This document shows positions 34,699-44,127 of a stretch of DNA of 64,000 bases, piece by piece. Within the stretch, counting starts at the first letter, position 1. Every line of letters starts with the position of its first letter. The stretch comes from Longimicrobiales bacterium (GTDB lineage: Bacteria > Gemmatimonadota > Gemmatimonadetes > Longimicrobiales > Gaopeijiaceae). Below the pieces are notes generated by a model. It did no database searches and was not told the DNA's origin. It was given only the letters and a program-made list of their open reading frames with translations. The position numbers and the translations under genes were made by a program. The DNA lies in assembly GCA_028823235.1 (NCBI GenBank), contig JAPKBW010000012.1, forward strand, positions 34,156-98,155, in the 5' to 3' direction.

Positions 34699-35710
34699 GG
34701 GCCCTCTGCTCCGATCTATGCCGTGAGTTTGCGACAAACCATTTTCCCGATCGCATCAATGCTTGCTGGTGCGTCTCGGGCGGGCTCCATGCGAGCTTCC
34801 TTCGAATCTCAAGAGAGGGATAAGGGTTCTCTCCCAACGCGAGCCGCGCCACCCTTTCCAAGGGAAGGTGCTTGGCTCCAGGTGTTCCGACTCCCAGGGT
34901 GGAAAGCAGACCGACGGCCCCTCGCACGACGCCCGCAGGAATACGTACGAACCTGGGCTGCCTTCCCAAGCCAGCGGCGAGCCACTGGAATAGCTGCCGT
35001 TGCGTAAGCGCTTCATCGCGGCCGACATCGTAGGTCACCCCACCCTCACCGTCCTCGAGTACGAGCCGAATGGCCTCCGCCACATTTCCGGCATACACGA
35101 TTGGAAGTGTGTTTTTCCCCGAGCCAAACATCGGCACGAGAGGTCGGCAAACAATATCAGCTAAGGCGGGAATCATAAGTCGATCTCGCTCCCCGTAGAC
35201 AGCGGACGGCCGTAGAATGGCGAGAGCGAGACCTTCCTCCGCCGCGACCCGTCGAGCCGCGACCTCAGCCTCCCGCTTTGAGCGAGCGTAAAGATCATCT
35301 TTCGGGATCGCGGTCTCGATCGAAGCCACTTCATTCACCTCTCCGTCGACGGTGCCATAGACGGCAACGGACGAGAGATGCACCGCGCAGGGGATGCCCG
35401 CCCGAGCACTCGCACGCAGAACATTCTCCGTACCCTCAACGTTGACAGCACAAACCGTCGGCCAGTGCCCGTTCGCGTACACGAGCGCTGCTGCGTGCAC
35501 GAGGTGTGTGCAGCCGGCCATGCCGCCCGCGAGGCTGGCCGATCCGTCCCGCACGTCACCATTAACGATATCGCACCCGTGCTCTGAGAGCAGCAGGTTA
35601 TCCGCCCCCTTGCGACACAGGGCAACAACCTCGTGAGCACGAGCCCGCAGGTGAAGGGCCAGATGCGACCCAACGAGTCCCGTACCGCCAGTCAGGTAGA
35701 CGCGCATCAA
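34691..35710 (-). CDS. NAD-dependent epimerase/dehydratase-family protein
   Basis: 339 residues, extended short-chain dehydrogenase fold: VYLTGGTGLVGSHLALHL (NAD loop), LVHAAALVYANG, HLSSVAVYG and YARSKREAE (YxxxK catalytic pair), ILRPSAVYGERDRL. Closest in pattern to 3-beta-HSD/dihydroflavonol-reductase-like or NAD(P)H-sugar epimerases. The substrate is not assignable. It overlaps the LOG gene start and follows the zinc-ribbon gene by 5 nt. Confidence 0.87.
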   Translation of the reverse strand: MMRVYLTGGTGLVGSHLALHLRARAHEVVALCRKGADNLLLSEHGCDIVNGDVRDGSASLAGGMAGCTHLVHAAALVYANGHWPTVCAVNVEGTENVLRASARAGIPCAVHLSSVAVYGTVDGEVNEVASIETAIPKDDLYARSKREAEVAARRVAAEEGLALAILRPSAVYGERDRLMIPALADIVCRPLVPMFGSGKNTLPIVYAGNVAEAIRLVLEDGEGGVTYDVGRDEALTQRQLFQWLAAGLGRQPRFVRIPAGVVRGAVGLLSTLGVGTPGAKHLPLERVARLALGENPYPSLEIRRKLAWSPPETHQQALMRSGKWFVANSRHRSEQRAHG

Positions 35711-35715
35711 CCCGG

Positions 35716-36591
35716 CTATCTCGAGGCCAGGAACTGCTCCGCGTCTTGCATCAGGACGACAACGATCTGCGAGTGCATGTCGTACTCCTCTAACGGCCTC
35801 TGACTCTCCTCATCGAAGATGACGAGAATCTGTCGATAGTGCGTCTCCGCCTCATCCAAAAGACCTAGTTCGATGGCTGCCTCAGCAGCGGCAGCCAGGC
35901 CAAGTAGGTGATTCGGATCTCGCCCAACCACCTCGAGCGCTACGTCGAGCGCAGCCTCAAGGTTCATCGCTGTGCGATTCAACATCGACAGATGAAAGAG
36001 ACCGTCCAGTGTGAGAGGGCGCGCACGCTGGTACGCGGCGATCGCCATAGGCATGAACTGCTGAGCAGCCGCCGAGTCGCCGGCAGAGATGGACGCCATG
36101 ACACGATTGAAGAGTCGATCTGCCGCCTCGACAGGCGTCATGTTCGAAATGTCCGGCGGGGCTCCGGTCCCGGGCGCCCCACCCACGGTCGCCGCCCCGG
36201 ATGACCCGATCGTTGGTCCGGCCGCGGGACCCGGGCGTACCATCTGGAGGCCGAACATGAAGATGACCGCAAACATTGCCACTCCTGCGATCCACCACGG
36301 AAGGCTCTGCCCACCGGGGGGCTCCGCTACCGCCCCCAGTGCGTCCGTCCGCTTCGCAGCAGGCGCACTGGTCGTTCCAGGGGACACTCCACCGGCTGAT
36401 GCCACAGGAACGCCATCCGCCTTCACTCCGCATTCGTTACAGAACTTACCACTCGCAGCAATCTGCGAGCCGCACTGGTTACAGAACTGGCCGCCCAGCG
36501 TTCCGCCGCAGTGGTGGCAAAAATTACCCGAGACAGACTCGCCACAGTGGGGGCAGCGGCTGACTGCGTTCTCATCCGGCATCGAATTCAT
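35716..36591 (-). CDS. Zinc-ribbon membrane protein with TPR-like C-terminus
   Basis: 291 residues. The N-terminal ~60 residues hold three CxxC pairs plus CNECG (CPHCGESV, CHHCGGTL, CNQCGSQI), forming double zinc ribbons. A Pro/Ala linker, one membrane segment at ~98-113 (WWIAGVAMFAVIFMFGLQM) and a Gly/Ala/Pro linker follow. The C-terminal ~130 residues are helical and TPR-like (AAAEAAIELGLLDEAETHYRQ). The likely role is scaffolding at the inner membrane with the ribbons in the cytoplasm. No enzymatic motif is seen. It lies 4 nt after the M14 peptidase gene's start of the unit (same strand). Confidence 0.8.
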   Translation of the reverse strand: MNSMPDENAVSRCPHCGESVSGNFCHHCGGTLGGQFCNQCGSQIAASGKFCNECGVKADGVPVASAGGVSPGTTSAPAAKRTDALGAVAEPPGGQSLPWWIAGVAMFAVIFMFGLQMVRPGPAAGPTIGSSGAATVGGAPGTGAPPDISNMTPVEAADRLFNRVMASISAGDSAAAQQFMPMAIAAYQRARPLTLDGLFHLSMLNRTAMNLEAALDVALEVVGRDPNHLLGLAAAAEAAIELGLLDEAETHYRQILVIFDEESQRPLEEYDMHSQIVVVLMQDAEQFLASR

Positions 36592-36595
36592 CCTG

Positions 36596-38908
36596 TCAGC
36601 CTACCGGAATCCGGCGCTTCTGAATCGCGTTGAAGAGAAGAGGCCAAGTGGCCATCGTCTGCGCTCTGTAGTTCGGCTGGAACCCAAACAAGACCAGTGA
36701 GCCCGAGCCAATGTTCGCCTCGAGGATCGCGGGTTTCCCGGCAATGTGGTCGCCCCCGAGGACCCAGCCGGAAAGTAGGGGATCCCCTGATGCATACCGT
36801 GCAGCAACACGCACGCGCGGATCCTCAACATCAAACGCCATGCTCGATCGCCAGTACCAGGCGGCGGTCTCACTACGCATCCCGGTCGTGAGCTCCGACT
36901 CACCCTCAAGCTCGAGACGAAGAATTGACCCAGGGATGTAGAAATCGGTGTTCGGGAGGCCGGCGGTCGCGCTGGCTATTTCGAGCCCAAAGAGATCACG
37001 CGCAAAGTCGGTCGCAGCTTCGATAGCAATGACCCGTCCCCCACCCTCTACGAAGTCGGTGACCTCGGCGGCGCCTGCTTCACCGAGCCCACCAACGTAA
37101 TCCGACGGCACTTGTCCTTGGTCGAATCCCGTAAGAATGGATGAAGCAGACTGGGCCTGAAAGATCAGCACATCATAGTCAGCGAGCGCACCGGAGCGAA
37201 CGTCCGCGTCGTGCAGCGTGTCGTAGGCCATGTCGTGCTGATCAAACACCCACCTCTGCCATCCCGCGGGCATTGGCTCCTGCCAAGATTTGTACATCGC
37301 AACGCGGGGAACGTCATCACCCGTCAGATGTTCGGGAAGCTCAAATTCAAAGCCGGGTACGTCGATGGGATCAGATAGGGCAACACCCAGACCTCCGTCG
37401 AGGGCAACCGCGTCAAAGTCCAGCAGGTAGCCGAGCGTGTGCGCCGTGACGTCGTACGGGCGGGCCGGAGGACCCCCAGGATACTCCCTGAGGTCCGGGT
37501 AATGTTGGACCTCGAGCATCGTATTCGCAAAGCCAGCATAAGGCTGAGTCATCGGAATCACCCAGCTCCCGGCCGGAAAGTCGACGCCACCGACATTGAA
37601 GCTCGACTCAGCCTGGTGCACCTCTACATCTGCCATCGTCAGTGCTCGCAGTGCATACGTGATCCCCTGCGGATTCTTCTGGTCCGCCGGTATCACCCAC
37701 GCGTCGGGCCATGCATCCCATCCGTCGACTGCGCGCTGATTCACACCGACGAAATTCTCTAGCCAGTAACGGCGGTTCCGGGCCGCGTTGGTGAGCAGGG
37801 CTAGGGCTCCGGCTTTCTGATATTCGACGATGTCCGGGAGCCCCCAAGCTCCACCTTTCCAAGGATCGGGGAAATTCCACGACCGCTTGCTGGCGTCAAA
37901 GTTGCGGCCCGGGCCAAGACGCTCAGAGGCGATGTTGACGGGGGTAGCCATCTGAGCGGACGCCGTCTCGGAAAGGATTCGCGCCGCACCGTGATAGTGC
38001 ATGTACGCACGGGCCGGCGAGAACGCGTCGTACATCGCATTCACCACCACGCCCTTCTTCCCCTGACCGGTGAGCTCCGCGGCCATGTAGGTGCCAAGCT
38101 GACTCACCGCGCTGGTCAGTGCCGGGTCGATGTTCGGCTCCCACGGCTCGATATAGGGAGGGAAAAAGATGCGAGCCCCGTTGGTGCCCATCTGATGGAC
38201 ATCGTGGACGATCTGCGGATGCCACGCGTTGTGCGCCCTCTCAACGGTGAGCACGGTTTCATCCTGCGTGAACGCATACCAGTCACGGTTGTTGTCGTGT
38301 CCGACATATGAATGGTAGAGCCACGGGAGAGGAGCACCCTCGTACTCGGTCCCGACGTTGCTCATGTACCAGTCTGCGACCCACTGGAGGCCGTCCGGGT
38401 TGAGCGACGGGACTTGAAGCAGGATCACATTGTCCAGAATCTGCTGAATCTTCTCGCTATCGGAAGACGCCAATTCATAAGCGAGGTTCGCCGACATCTG
38501 GCTGGCGCCGACCTCCGTGGCATGAATGCCCTGAGTAATCAGGACGATCGACTTCCCTTCACTGAGCAACTGTTCCATCTCCGCGTCACCAGAAATCGTC
38601 CGCGGATCGGCCAGCTTCATCTGGATCGCGTGCAACTCATCGATTCGGGCGTGGTTTTCGGGGCTCGTGATCGTGAGCATGACAAAGGGAAGTCCCTCAG
38701 TTGTAGGACCCAAGGTGTCCACGACCACTCTCGGACTCGTTTCAGCGAGTCGCTCGAAGTAGCCTGTTAAATCAGTCCAGTCCGCGAGCTTCCGATCAGC
38801 ACCAATCTCATGACCGAAGTGATCGACGGGAGCTGGAACGCTTTGCGCGTTGATGGACGGGGAGTAGACGAGGGCTGCTGCGATCACCGCGATAAGGCGA
38901 CGGAACAA
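36596..38908 (-). CDS. Secreted M14-family zinc carboxypeptidase
   Basis: 770 residues with a signal peptide (MFRRLIAVIAAALVY ... SINAQ). The M14 catalytic domain has the zinc ligands in QGIHATEVGASQ (HxxE), substrate-binding NPDGLQWVADW and NNRDWYAFTQDE, and the third zinc ligand in QIVHDVHQMG. The large C-terminal half (~400-770) is a beta-rich domain as in the M14 proteins common in marine Bacteroidota and Gemmatimonadota. It probably degrades peptides in the periplasm or outside the cell, feeding the amino-acid catabolism genes of this window. It ends 4 nt upstream of the zinc-ribbon gene stop region. Confidence 0.92.
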   Translation of the reverse strand: MFRRLIAVIAAALVYSPSINAQSVPAPVDHFGHEIGADRKLADWTDLTGYFERLAETSPRVVVDTLGPTTEGLPFVMLTITSPENHARIDELHAIQMKLADPRTISGDAEMEQLLSEGKSIVLITQGIHATEVGASQMSANLAYELASSDSEKIQQILDNVILLQVPSLNPDGLQWVADWYMSNVGTEYEGAPLPWLYHSYVGHDNNRDWYAFTQDETVLTVERAHNAWHPQIVHDVHQMGTNGARIFFPPYIEPWEPNIDPALTSAVSQLGTYMAAELTGQGKKGVVVNAMYDAFSPARAYMHYHGAARILSETASAQMATPVNIASERLGPGRNFDASKRSWNFPDPWKGGAWGLPDIVEYQKAGALALLTNAARNRRYWLENFVGVNQRAVDGWDAWPDAWVIPADQKNPQGITYALRALTMADVEVHQAESSFNVGGVDFPAGSWVIPMTQPYAGFANTMLEVQHYPDLREYPGGPPARPYDVTAHTLGYLLDFDAVALDGGLGVALSDPIDVPGFEFELPEHLTGDDVPRVAMYKSWQEPMPAGWQRWVFDQHDMAYDTLHDADVRSGALADYDVLIFQAQSASSILTGFDQGQVPSDYVGGLGEAGAAEVTDFVEGGGRVIAIEAATDFARDLFGLEIASATAGLPNTDFYIPGSILRLELEGESELTTGMRSETAAWYWRSSMAFDVEDPRVRVAARYASGDPLLSGWVLGGDHIAGKPAILEANIGSGSLVLFGFQPNYRAQTMATWPLLFNAIQKRRIPVG

Positions 38909-39469
38909 AAGAGGTCCTCCAGGCGGCCCGAGGCTGTTTAAATACCGAGCCGCGAACGGGTTTCAGGTGGAAACAGATGGTATATCAGGTGCACGCAAGC
39001 GGCAACGGATCTAACGCAGAGTCGCCGTGACCAGCTCAATCACCACCCCCGCGCGGTGCTCCCCTCGAGCAGCCCGATGATCGGGCCTCTGAGCCCATCG
39101 GCGTTCCCAACCTGCGCCCAAGACGAATCTCCGAAATGTCTATGAGTATGGAGCCCCCGGACTTGACCTTCTGGACCTTCTGGCCAGCAATCAGCGCCCG
39201 CAACATGGTCGGGAGACCCGTCAGCGCCACGGCAAGGGCCCCGGTAGCCACAGCCTCAGCCATCGCAGCAGGTCCAAGTCGTGAGCCGCACTCAAGGCGT
39301 TGCCTGTACCCCACGACGGGAGAAACGACAGCGACCTAGTGCGCTGACTACCCAACGTGCGCCGCGGTCTGCAGCCGATACACTTCGGTTGGGTCCAACC
39401 CCCAAACCAAGTATGGGACGAGGAAAAAGCGGCGCAGATATCCTGGGTCGGCGCTAGTCCGGCCGGCGG
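38909..39469. other. 560-nt stretch without a convincing gene
   Basis: The only candidate is a 92-codon minus-strand frame (39036-39314) that includes MAEAVATGALAVALTGLPTML. It has no family match I recognise and no good ribosome site, so it may be a decayed fragment. A GCGTTAGATCC element on the minus strand near 39010 resembles an attC right end, but no convincing left partner is visible. Confidence 0.4.
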
Positions 39470-40231
39470 TCACAATCCCGTCGGCTGGTCCAGGAACTGG
39501 CTCTCCAGGCCGAACCTTTCGCCGAGGTGCTGTGCTAGGGCACGTACACCAAAGGTTTCAGTCGCGTAGTGCCCGGCAAACAGAACGTGTATTCCGAATT
39601 CTCCAGCGTCGAAGTACGTGTGATGCGATCCCTCACCGGTCACGAACGCGTGCAGCCCCAATTCGGCGGCCTCTCTGACGAAAGCTCCTCCACCCCCAGT
39701 CAGAACGCCAACACGCAGGATCTGCTGCGGGCCGCCCCGTAGCACCTCGACTCGCCCTCCACACACCGCCACCGATACCCGTCCCTGGAGGCCCTCAAGG
39801 GAGATTGGTTCGTTGGTCTCACCCCACCAGCCAAGCCTCGCGCCCTTGTAGTCTCCAATTCTTCCGAGCGGCGTCACCCCGATCGCGCGCGCGAGCAGGA
39901 TGCAGTTCCCGACCTCCGCATGACTGTCGAGCGGCAGGTGGCAGCTATAAAGCCCGATATTGGCCTCAAACAGTGCCCTTGCACGGCGCCCGAGCCGCCC
40001 CGTCAGCGGCAAGTGCCCGTCCCAGAAGATCCCGTGATGGACGATCATCAGGTCGGCACCCAGCGCGGCTGCAGCTGTGATGGATGCCTGCGACGCATCC
40101 ACTGCTGTGACAACCTTTGTCACTTCAGTGGGCCCCTCGACCTGAAGCCCGTTCAGGGCCGTGGCATAATCAGGGTGCCCGGAAATCCCGAGGTATCCGT
40201 CCAGGTACTGGAGCAGTGATTCCAATTTCAC
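39470..40231 (-). CDS. NIF3-like dinuclear metal-centre protein (YbgI/DUF34 family)
   Basis: 253 residues. Metal ligands are in MIVHHGIFWDG, CHLPLDSHAEVGN and the C-terminal GEGSHHTYFDAGEFGIHVLFAGHYATE. This is the short form without the PII-like insert. The family is nearly universal; roles proposed include GTP cyclohydrolase-like and metal-insertion functions, none firmly established. It is 108 nt downstream of the bactofilin gene on the same strand. Confidence 0.92.
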   Translation of the reverse strand: MKLESLLQYLDGYLGISGHPDYATALNGLQVEGPTEVTKVVTAVDASQASITAAAALGADLMIVHHGIFWDGHLPLTGRLGRRARALFEANIGLYSCHLPLDSHAEVGNCILLARAIGVTPLGRIGDYKGARLGWWGETNEPISLEGLQGRVSVAVCGGRVEVLRGGPQQILRVGVLTGGGGAFVREAAELGLHAFVTGEGSHHTYFDAGEFGIHVLFAGHYATETFGVRALAQHLGERFGLESQFLDQPTGL

Positions 40232-40340
40232 GGAACTACCTCACAAAGCATCAGGGTCGATGGGTTGGGAAAGGTGTGGGCAATTCCAGAAAACCGCAGT
40301 CAGTGCAACGGTAGAACGGCGCCAGGTCATCATCCCCAAG

Positions 40341-40787
40341 TCAGCCGCGGGATGGTATGGCGGCCGCCTTCCCAAGGTCCGGCGTGGATCGGGTTCGCTC
40401 TCCAGGGGCGGCTTTTTCAATGGCCCTGGGCGACTCAGAGCCCATATGAACACTTCCGTTCAGAACTGCACCTTCCTCCAGTTGCATTCGGCGAGTGTGA
40501 ACGTCACCCTCGATGTGACACGTCGATTGGAGCTCCAATCGGGACGCCGCCACCAAGGTACCCTCCACTCGACCCGAAATGACGGCGTCCTGCGTGGTGA
40601 TATCCCCGCTCACGACGCCCTTTTTGCCGATCACTACAGCCTTTCCGGCTTTGATGTAGCCCTCTACCGAGCCCTCGACCCGCAACGTTCCATCGGTCTC
40701 GCAGTCTCCGACGATGGTCATTCCGGGGCCAATGATCGAAATCACAGATTCGGACGGAGTCGCTGCACTGTCGCGGTCACGTGCCAT
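40341..40787 (-). CDS. Bactofilin, polymer-forming cytoskeletal protein
   Basis: 148 residues with a right-handed beta-helix core (~18-120) of repeats: GPGMTIVGDCETDGTLRVEG, EGYIKAGKAVVIGKKGVVSG, TQDAVISGRVEGTLVAASRL, HIEGDVHTRRMQLEEGAVLNG. Short polar tails flank the core, as in bactofilins. These polymerise into filaments without nucleotide and organise cell shape, stalks or chromosome positioning. It is 89 nt after the M23 peptidase gene and just beyond parB-parA, a telling neighbourhood. Confidence 0.92.
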   Translation of the reverse strand: MARDRDSAATPSESVISIIGPGMTIVGDCETDGTLRVEGSVEGYIKAGKAVVIGKKGVVSGDITTQDAVISGRVEGTLVAASRLELQSTCHIEGDVHTRRMQLEEGAVLNGSVHMGSESPRAIEKAAPGERTRSTPDLGKAAAIPSRG

Positions 40788-40876
40788 ACTGGCCTCGCCT
40801 CATACCTTATTAATGATTGAAATCAAATGTACGCCAGAGGGGCACCCCCCGACCATAGGCGGGCAATAGCATGCAG

Positions 40877-41659
40877 CTAGCCGGGCTGCTCAACTAAGGT
40901 CATCGGGTCGACCGGCTCTCCCTCGACTAGGACCTCAAAATGAAGATGGGGTCCCGTAGAACGACCGGTTGAGCCGCTTAGGGCGACCACTTGCCGCTCT
41001 CTCACCGGTTGCCCGAGGGATACGAGAGTCATGGACGCATGGCCGTACAAGGTCACATACCCCTCGCCGTGGTCGATGACAACAAAGAGACCATACACAG
41101 CGTCCTCCCCAACGTCGACAATTGTCCCACCACCGGACGCCCGAATGTACGAATCGCTCGCCACAGCAATATCGAGCCCAGGGTGCTGTGCGTTTTTGCC
41201 GCCGTGCAGCTCCTGAGTAACAAAGCCGCGCTCGCTGAGTGGCCAGGAGGTGGGGCGGGTGGCGCCCCCCCGTCGCTCTCGCTCGCCCCCGTCGTCGCGA
41301 CGTGGAGCGGACACTGGAGAAAGCCACAATCCTGTTCGTTGTTCCGGTTGCGCGGCCCCGAACATAGTCCGAAGGGCACCGTACTGCTCTTCGATCGATT
41401 CAAGGCGCCGGACGAGTGCCCGCGTGCGCGCCCTATCGCGCGTCATGATTTCAACTTCAGCTTGCAATTCACCGACCCCCGTCGCTCTGGCTGCGAGGTA
41501 CCACCAGGATCCGGCCATGATCGTCAACAGCAAGGCGACAACGGAGCAGGTAGCAGCCAAAGCCCGAAGGTGCCTATAGGAAACGGTCAGGGTCCGCGTT
41601 TCTCCTCCGTCTGGAAGCAACATGACGGTGAGTTTCCGACGACTGGAGCCCTCGGTCAC
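40877..41659 (-). CDS. M23-family peptidoglycan endopeptidase, membrane-anchored
   Basis: 260 residues: a short basic N-terminus, one membrane helix (~30-55), a predicted coiled coil (~60-105), then an M23/LytM domain. Zinc ligands and catalytic residues are all present in HPGLDIAVASDS (H, D), YGHASMT and TGPHLHFEV (HLH). It should cleave peptidoglycan cross-bridges in the periplasm. Its ATG overlaps the parB stop (ATGA), so it is coupled to parA-parB. M23 enzymes often pair with bactofilins, as here. Confidence 0.92.
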   Translation of the reverse strand: MTEGSSRRKLTVMLLPDGGETRTLTVSYRHLRALAATCSVVALLLTIMAGSWWYLAARATGVGELQAEVEIMTRDRARTRALVRRLESIEEQYGALRTMFGAAQPEQRTGLWLSPVSAPRRDDGGERERRGGATRPTSWPLSERGFVTQELHGGKNAQHPGLDIAVASDSYIRASGGGTIVDVGEDAVYGLFVVIDHGEGYVTLYGHASMTLVSLGQPVRERQVVALSGSTGRSTGPHLHFEVLVEGEPVDPMTLVEQPG

Positions 41660-42537
41660 TCGACGATCTCGGACATCAACTTCCCGGCGATCAGTTCGAA
41701 GACTCTCTCGAAATCTTCGTCGTTGTGATACTGAATATGGATCGACCCCTTGCCGCCGCGTGCCACGCGAACTTCAACCCTGGTCTGCAAATGATCCTGT
41801 AGTGCGCCTTCGATCGCCTGGACGACCGGCGACTTCAATTTCCCACCAGCAGGGCGCTTCCGCGCAGAACCAGCGGCACGGCGTTCCACCTCACGAACCG
41901 ACCATCCTTCTTTAGCTGCCCGTCGTGCTAATTCTCGAGCCTGGGCGGGATCCTCCACGGTAAGGAGAGCCCGGGCATGCCCCTGACTCAAGTCACCTGC
42001 CTCGACCAGTTTGCGAATGGAGGACGGCAAGTTCAGTAACCGCAAAAGGTTGGCAACAGTCGACCGATCCTTCCCCACCGAGCGAGCAATATCTACCTGT
42101 TTCATACCAAACCGTTCGGCGAGCGCTTGGTAGCCCTCTGCTTCCTCCAACGGGTTCAACGCCTCTCGCTGAAGATTCTCTACTAGGGCCAGCACTAGGA
42201 GAGTCTCGTCATCGGCTTCTCTTACGACCACTGGCACCTCGGTCCACTCGAGCTTGTTGACCGCCCGGAATCGACGTTCGCCCGCTACGAGCTGGTAGCG
42301 GTCCGCAGTGCCAGGCGCGGGTCGCACTACGAGGGGCTGGAGTAGTCCATTTTCTCGGATCGACGACGTAAGGCCCCCTAGCTCAGAATCGGTAAACACT
42401 CGTCGCGGCTGCATAGGGTTCGGAATGACCGAGGAAAGCGGGAGCTTACGAACCTCACCGTCGGCCACTTCGGGCTCCAGATACTCACCGAGAAGAGCGC
42501 CCAAGCCTTTGCCTAGTCGGTCTCTAGCCATCATCAC
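41656..42537 (-). CDS. parB: Chromosome-partitioning protein ParB
   Basis: 293 residues with the ParB/Spo0J layout. Box I/CTP-binding segment QPLVVRPAP ... YQLVAGERRFRA; box II ENLQREALNPLEEAEGYQAL; helix-turn-helix QVDIARSVGKDRSTVANLLRLL, which recognises parS; and a C-terminal dimerisation region (~240-293). It loads onto the two parS sites located ~1.5 kb upstream (44011-44082). It overlaps parA (ATGA) and the M23 gene. Confidence 0.95.
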   Translation of the reverse strand: MMMARDRLGKGLGALLGEYLEPEVADGEVRKLPLSSVIPNPMQPRRVFTDSELGGLTSSIRENGLLQPLVVRPAPGTADRYQLVAGERRFRAVNKLEWTEVPVVVREADDETLLVLALVENLQREALNPLEEAEGYQALAERFGMKQVDIARSVGKDRSTVANLLRLLNLPSSIRKLVEAGDLSQGHARALLTVEDPAQARELARRAAKEGWSVREVERRAAGSARKRPAGGKLKSPVVQAIEGALQDHLQTRVEVRVARGGKGSIHIQYHNDEDFERVFELIAGKLMSEIVE

Positions 42538-43331
42538 ACTCCAGCAGTCGCAGCAACGGAAGCCCTGCTTCTGCGGTTAATCACCTCATGGGCGAGTGAA
42601 AGGTAGGCCTGTGCTCCGCTCGAAAGCACATCGTAAAGGACGATGGGCTGCCCGAAGCTCGGAGCTTCCGCCAGACGAACGTTCCGAGGGATAGACGATC
42701 GGTAGACCTTCGGACCGAAATACTCCCTCGCTTCCTCGCTCACCTGCCTGGAAAGGTTCAGGCGTTTGTCGAACATCGTAAGCAGGACACCCTCTACATC
42801 GAGGGTCGGATTCAAGCCCCGTTGCACAAGACGGACGGTATTCAGAAGCTGACTCAACCCCTCGAGGGCGTAGAACTCACACTGGATCGGTATCAAGACA
42901 GAGTCGGCAGCTGTCAGCGTATTGATGGTCAATAGCCCGAGGGACGGCGGGCAGTCCATGATGATGTAGTCATATTCATCCCTCAACGGCTCGAGCGCTT
43001 GCCGGAGAATCGTCTCTCTGCTGAGTGCAGAGACGAGTTCGATCTCGGCTCCTACCAGGTCCCGGGTGGATGGCACCACACTCAAAAACGGGAAATGTAC
43101 ATCCGGGACCACCGCCTCGTAGAGCTCATTCTGGCCGATCAGCACATTATAGATAGTGGCGCGGGAGGAACCGGTCGCGACACCGAGGCCACTCGTAGCG
43201 TTTCCCTGTGGGTCGATATCGAGCACCAAGGTTCGCTTCTCAGCGACAGCCAAGGATGCTCCCAGGTTGATGGCGGTAGTGGTCTTTCCGACTCCGCCCT
43301 TCTGGTTCGCAATCGCGATGACGTGGGCCAT
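42534..43331 (-). CDS. parA: Chromosome-partitioning ATPase ParA
   Basis: 265 residues, deviant Walker A KGGVGKTTTAINLGASLA with the signature lysine, Walker A' segment LVLDIDPQGNATSGLG and Walker B DYIIMDCPPSLGLLT. It moves ParB-parS complexes over the nucleoid. The next gene upstream, mnmG, is separated by ~800 nt containing a terminator-like hairpin, a broken lipoprotein gene and two parS sites, so parA probably has its own promoter. Confidence 0.96.
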   Translation of the reverse strand: MAHVIAIANQKGGVGKTTTAINLGASLAVAEKRTLVLDIDPQGNATSGLGVATGSSRATIYNVLIGQNELYEAVVPDVHFPFLSVVPSTRDLVGAEIELVSALSRETILRQALEPLRDEYDYIIMDCPPSLGLLTINTLTAADSVLIPIQCEFYALEGLSQLLNTVRLVQRGLNPTLDVEGVLLTMFDKRLNLSRQVSEEAREYFGPKVYRSSIPRNVRLAEAPSFGQPIVLYDVLSSGAQAYLSLAHEVINRRSRASVAATAGV

Positions 43332-43395
43332 TCAGGTCCTTATTTGATTTACTCAGCGGGCGGGCAATATATCGAAGTCACAACCCGACGGGAAC

Positions 43396-43436
43396 AGAAA
43401 AAAAGGCTGACCTGTCTCCATTTTTGGTTGAGCCTT
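43396..43436 (-). terminator. Rho-independent terminator upstream of parA
   Basis: On the minus strand AAGGCT (43431-43436 complement) pairs with AGCCTT (complement of 43403-43408), extended by a CC/GG pair, and is followed by seven T residues. This would stop minus-strand transcripts coming from mnmG before parA. It may act weakly on the plus strand too. Confidence 0.55.
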
Positions 43437-44010
43437 GCTTTTATGGTCGATTCCAGTGCCTACAGAAAGACCGACGACACCAGAATCCCATGCGGTATAT
43501 GAGAAAGTCGGGAGGTAGGGCCATGGGGCGACGCGGAAGTGTGCGGACCGCCTGGCTCCTCCTCTTGGCGGCGGTCGCAGCATGTGGCGGCGCGGGCCGC
43601 GTGACTCGGGTGGTCGCGCCCGAGATTCAGCCGCTCGTGGGGACCTGGGAGGCGGAGGCTTTCCGTGTGACGAACGACGCAGGCCCAAGCCAAGTCGCAA
43701 CCTTTCTTCGCGCCGACGGCTCGTCCACAATGAACGGCCGGGAAAGTTCTGCCTACGCGGCGACTTCCTATTAGGGTGCCCTCATTAGCACTGTGTTCGG
43801 TCAGCTTTCCATCTCGTCCAATTTCTTCGCCCTGCGTCCAACCGGTGGAGATCCGAGCAACTCCGTGTTCGTGTTCCAATGCCAGGATTATTTGACCCCG
43901 GTCGAACCCACGGATTTTGATTTCACCTTGGTTCGGCTAGGGACCCAGCCCAGGCACACATCGAGCGAAAGCGACGATAGCAGGAAGGGCGCCGGCAGAG
44001 TGCCCGGAGC

Positions 44011-44024
44011 GTTTCACGTGAAAC
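44011..44024. promoter_or_regulatory. parS site 1
   Basis: GTTTCACGTGAAAC is a perfect 14-bp palindrome identical to the core of the bacterial parS consensus (TGTTTCACGTGAAACA, the outermost bases here being C and G). It is the centromere-like binding site for ParB. Confidence 0.95.
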
Positions 44025-44068
44025 GAAGCGAAAGACCGGCCTCAACCGAGGCGGCCAGAGCCAGTAGC

Positions 44069-44082
44069 GTTTCACGTGAAAC
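44069..44082. promoter_or_regulatory. parS site 2
   Basis: Second perfect GTTTCACGTGAAAC, 58 nt (start to start) from the first, extended to GCGTTTCACGTGAAACGC. Together the pair should nucleate a ParB complex close to oriC. Confidence 0.95.
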
Positions 44083-44127
44083 GCTAGCTGTGGTAGCCAA
44101 GGCCCATCCTAAGACAACATCCGGTAT

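Noticed and set aside
39000..39120. Second attC-like element (GCGTTAGATCC, minus strand)
   Set aside because: Only the right-end motif is good. GTTRRRY occurs by chance about once per kilobase per strand, and no strong left partner was found.
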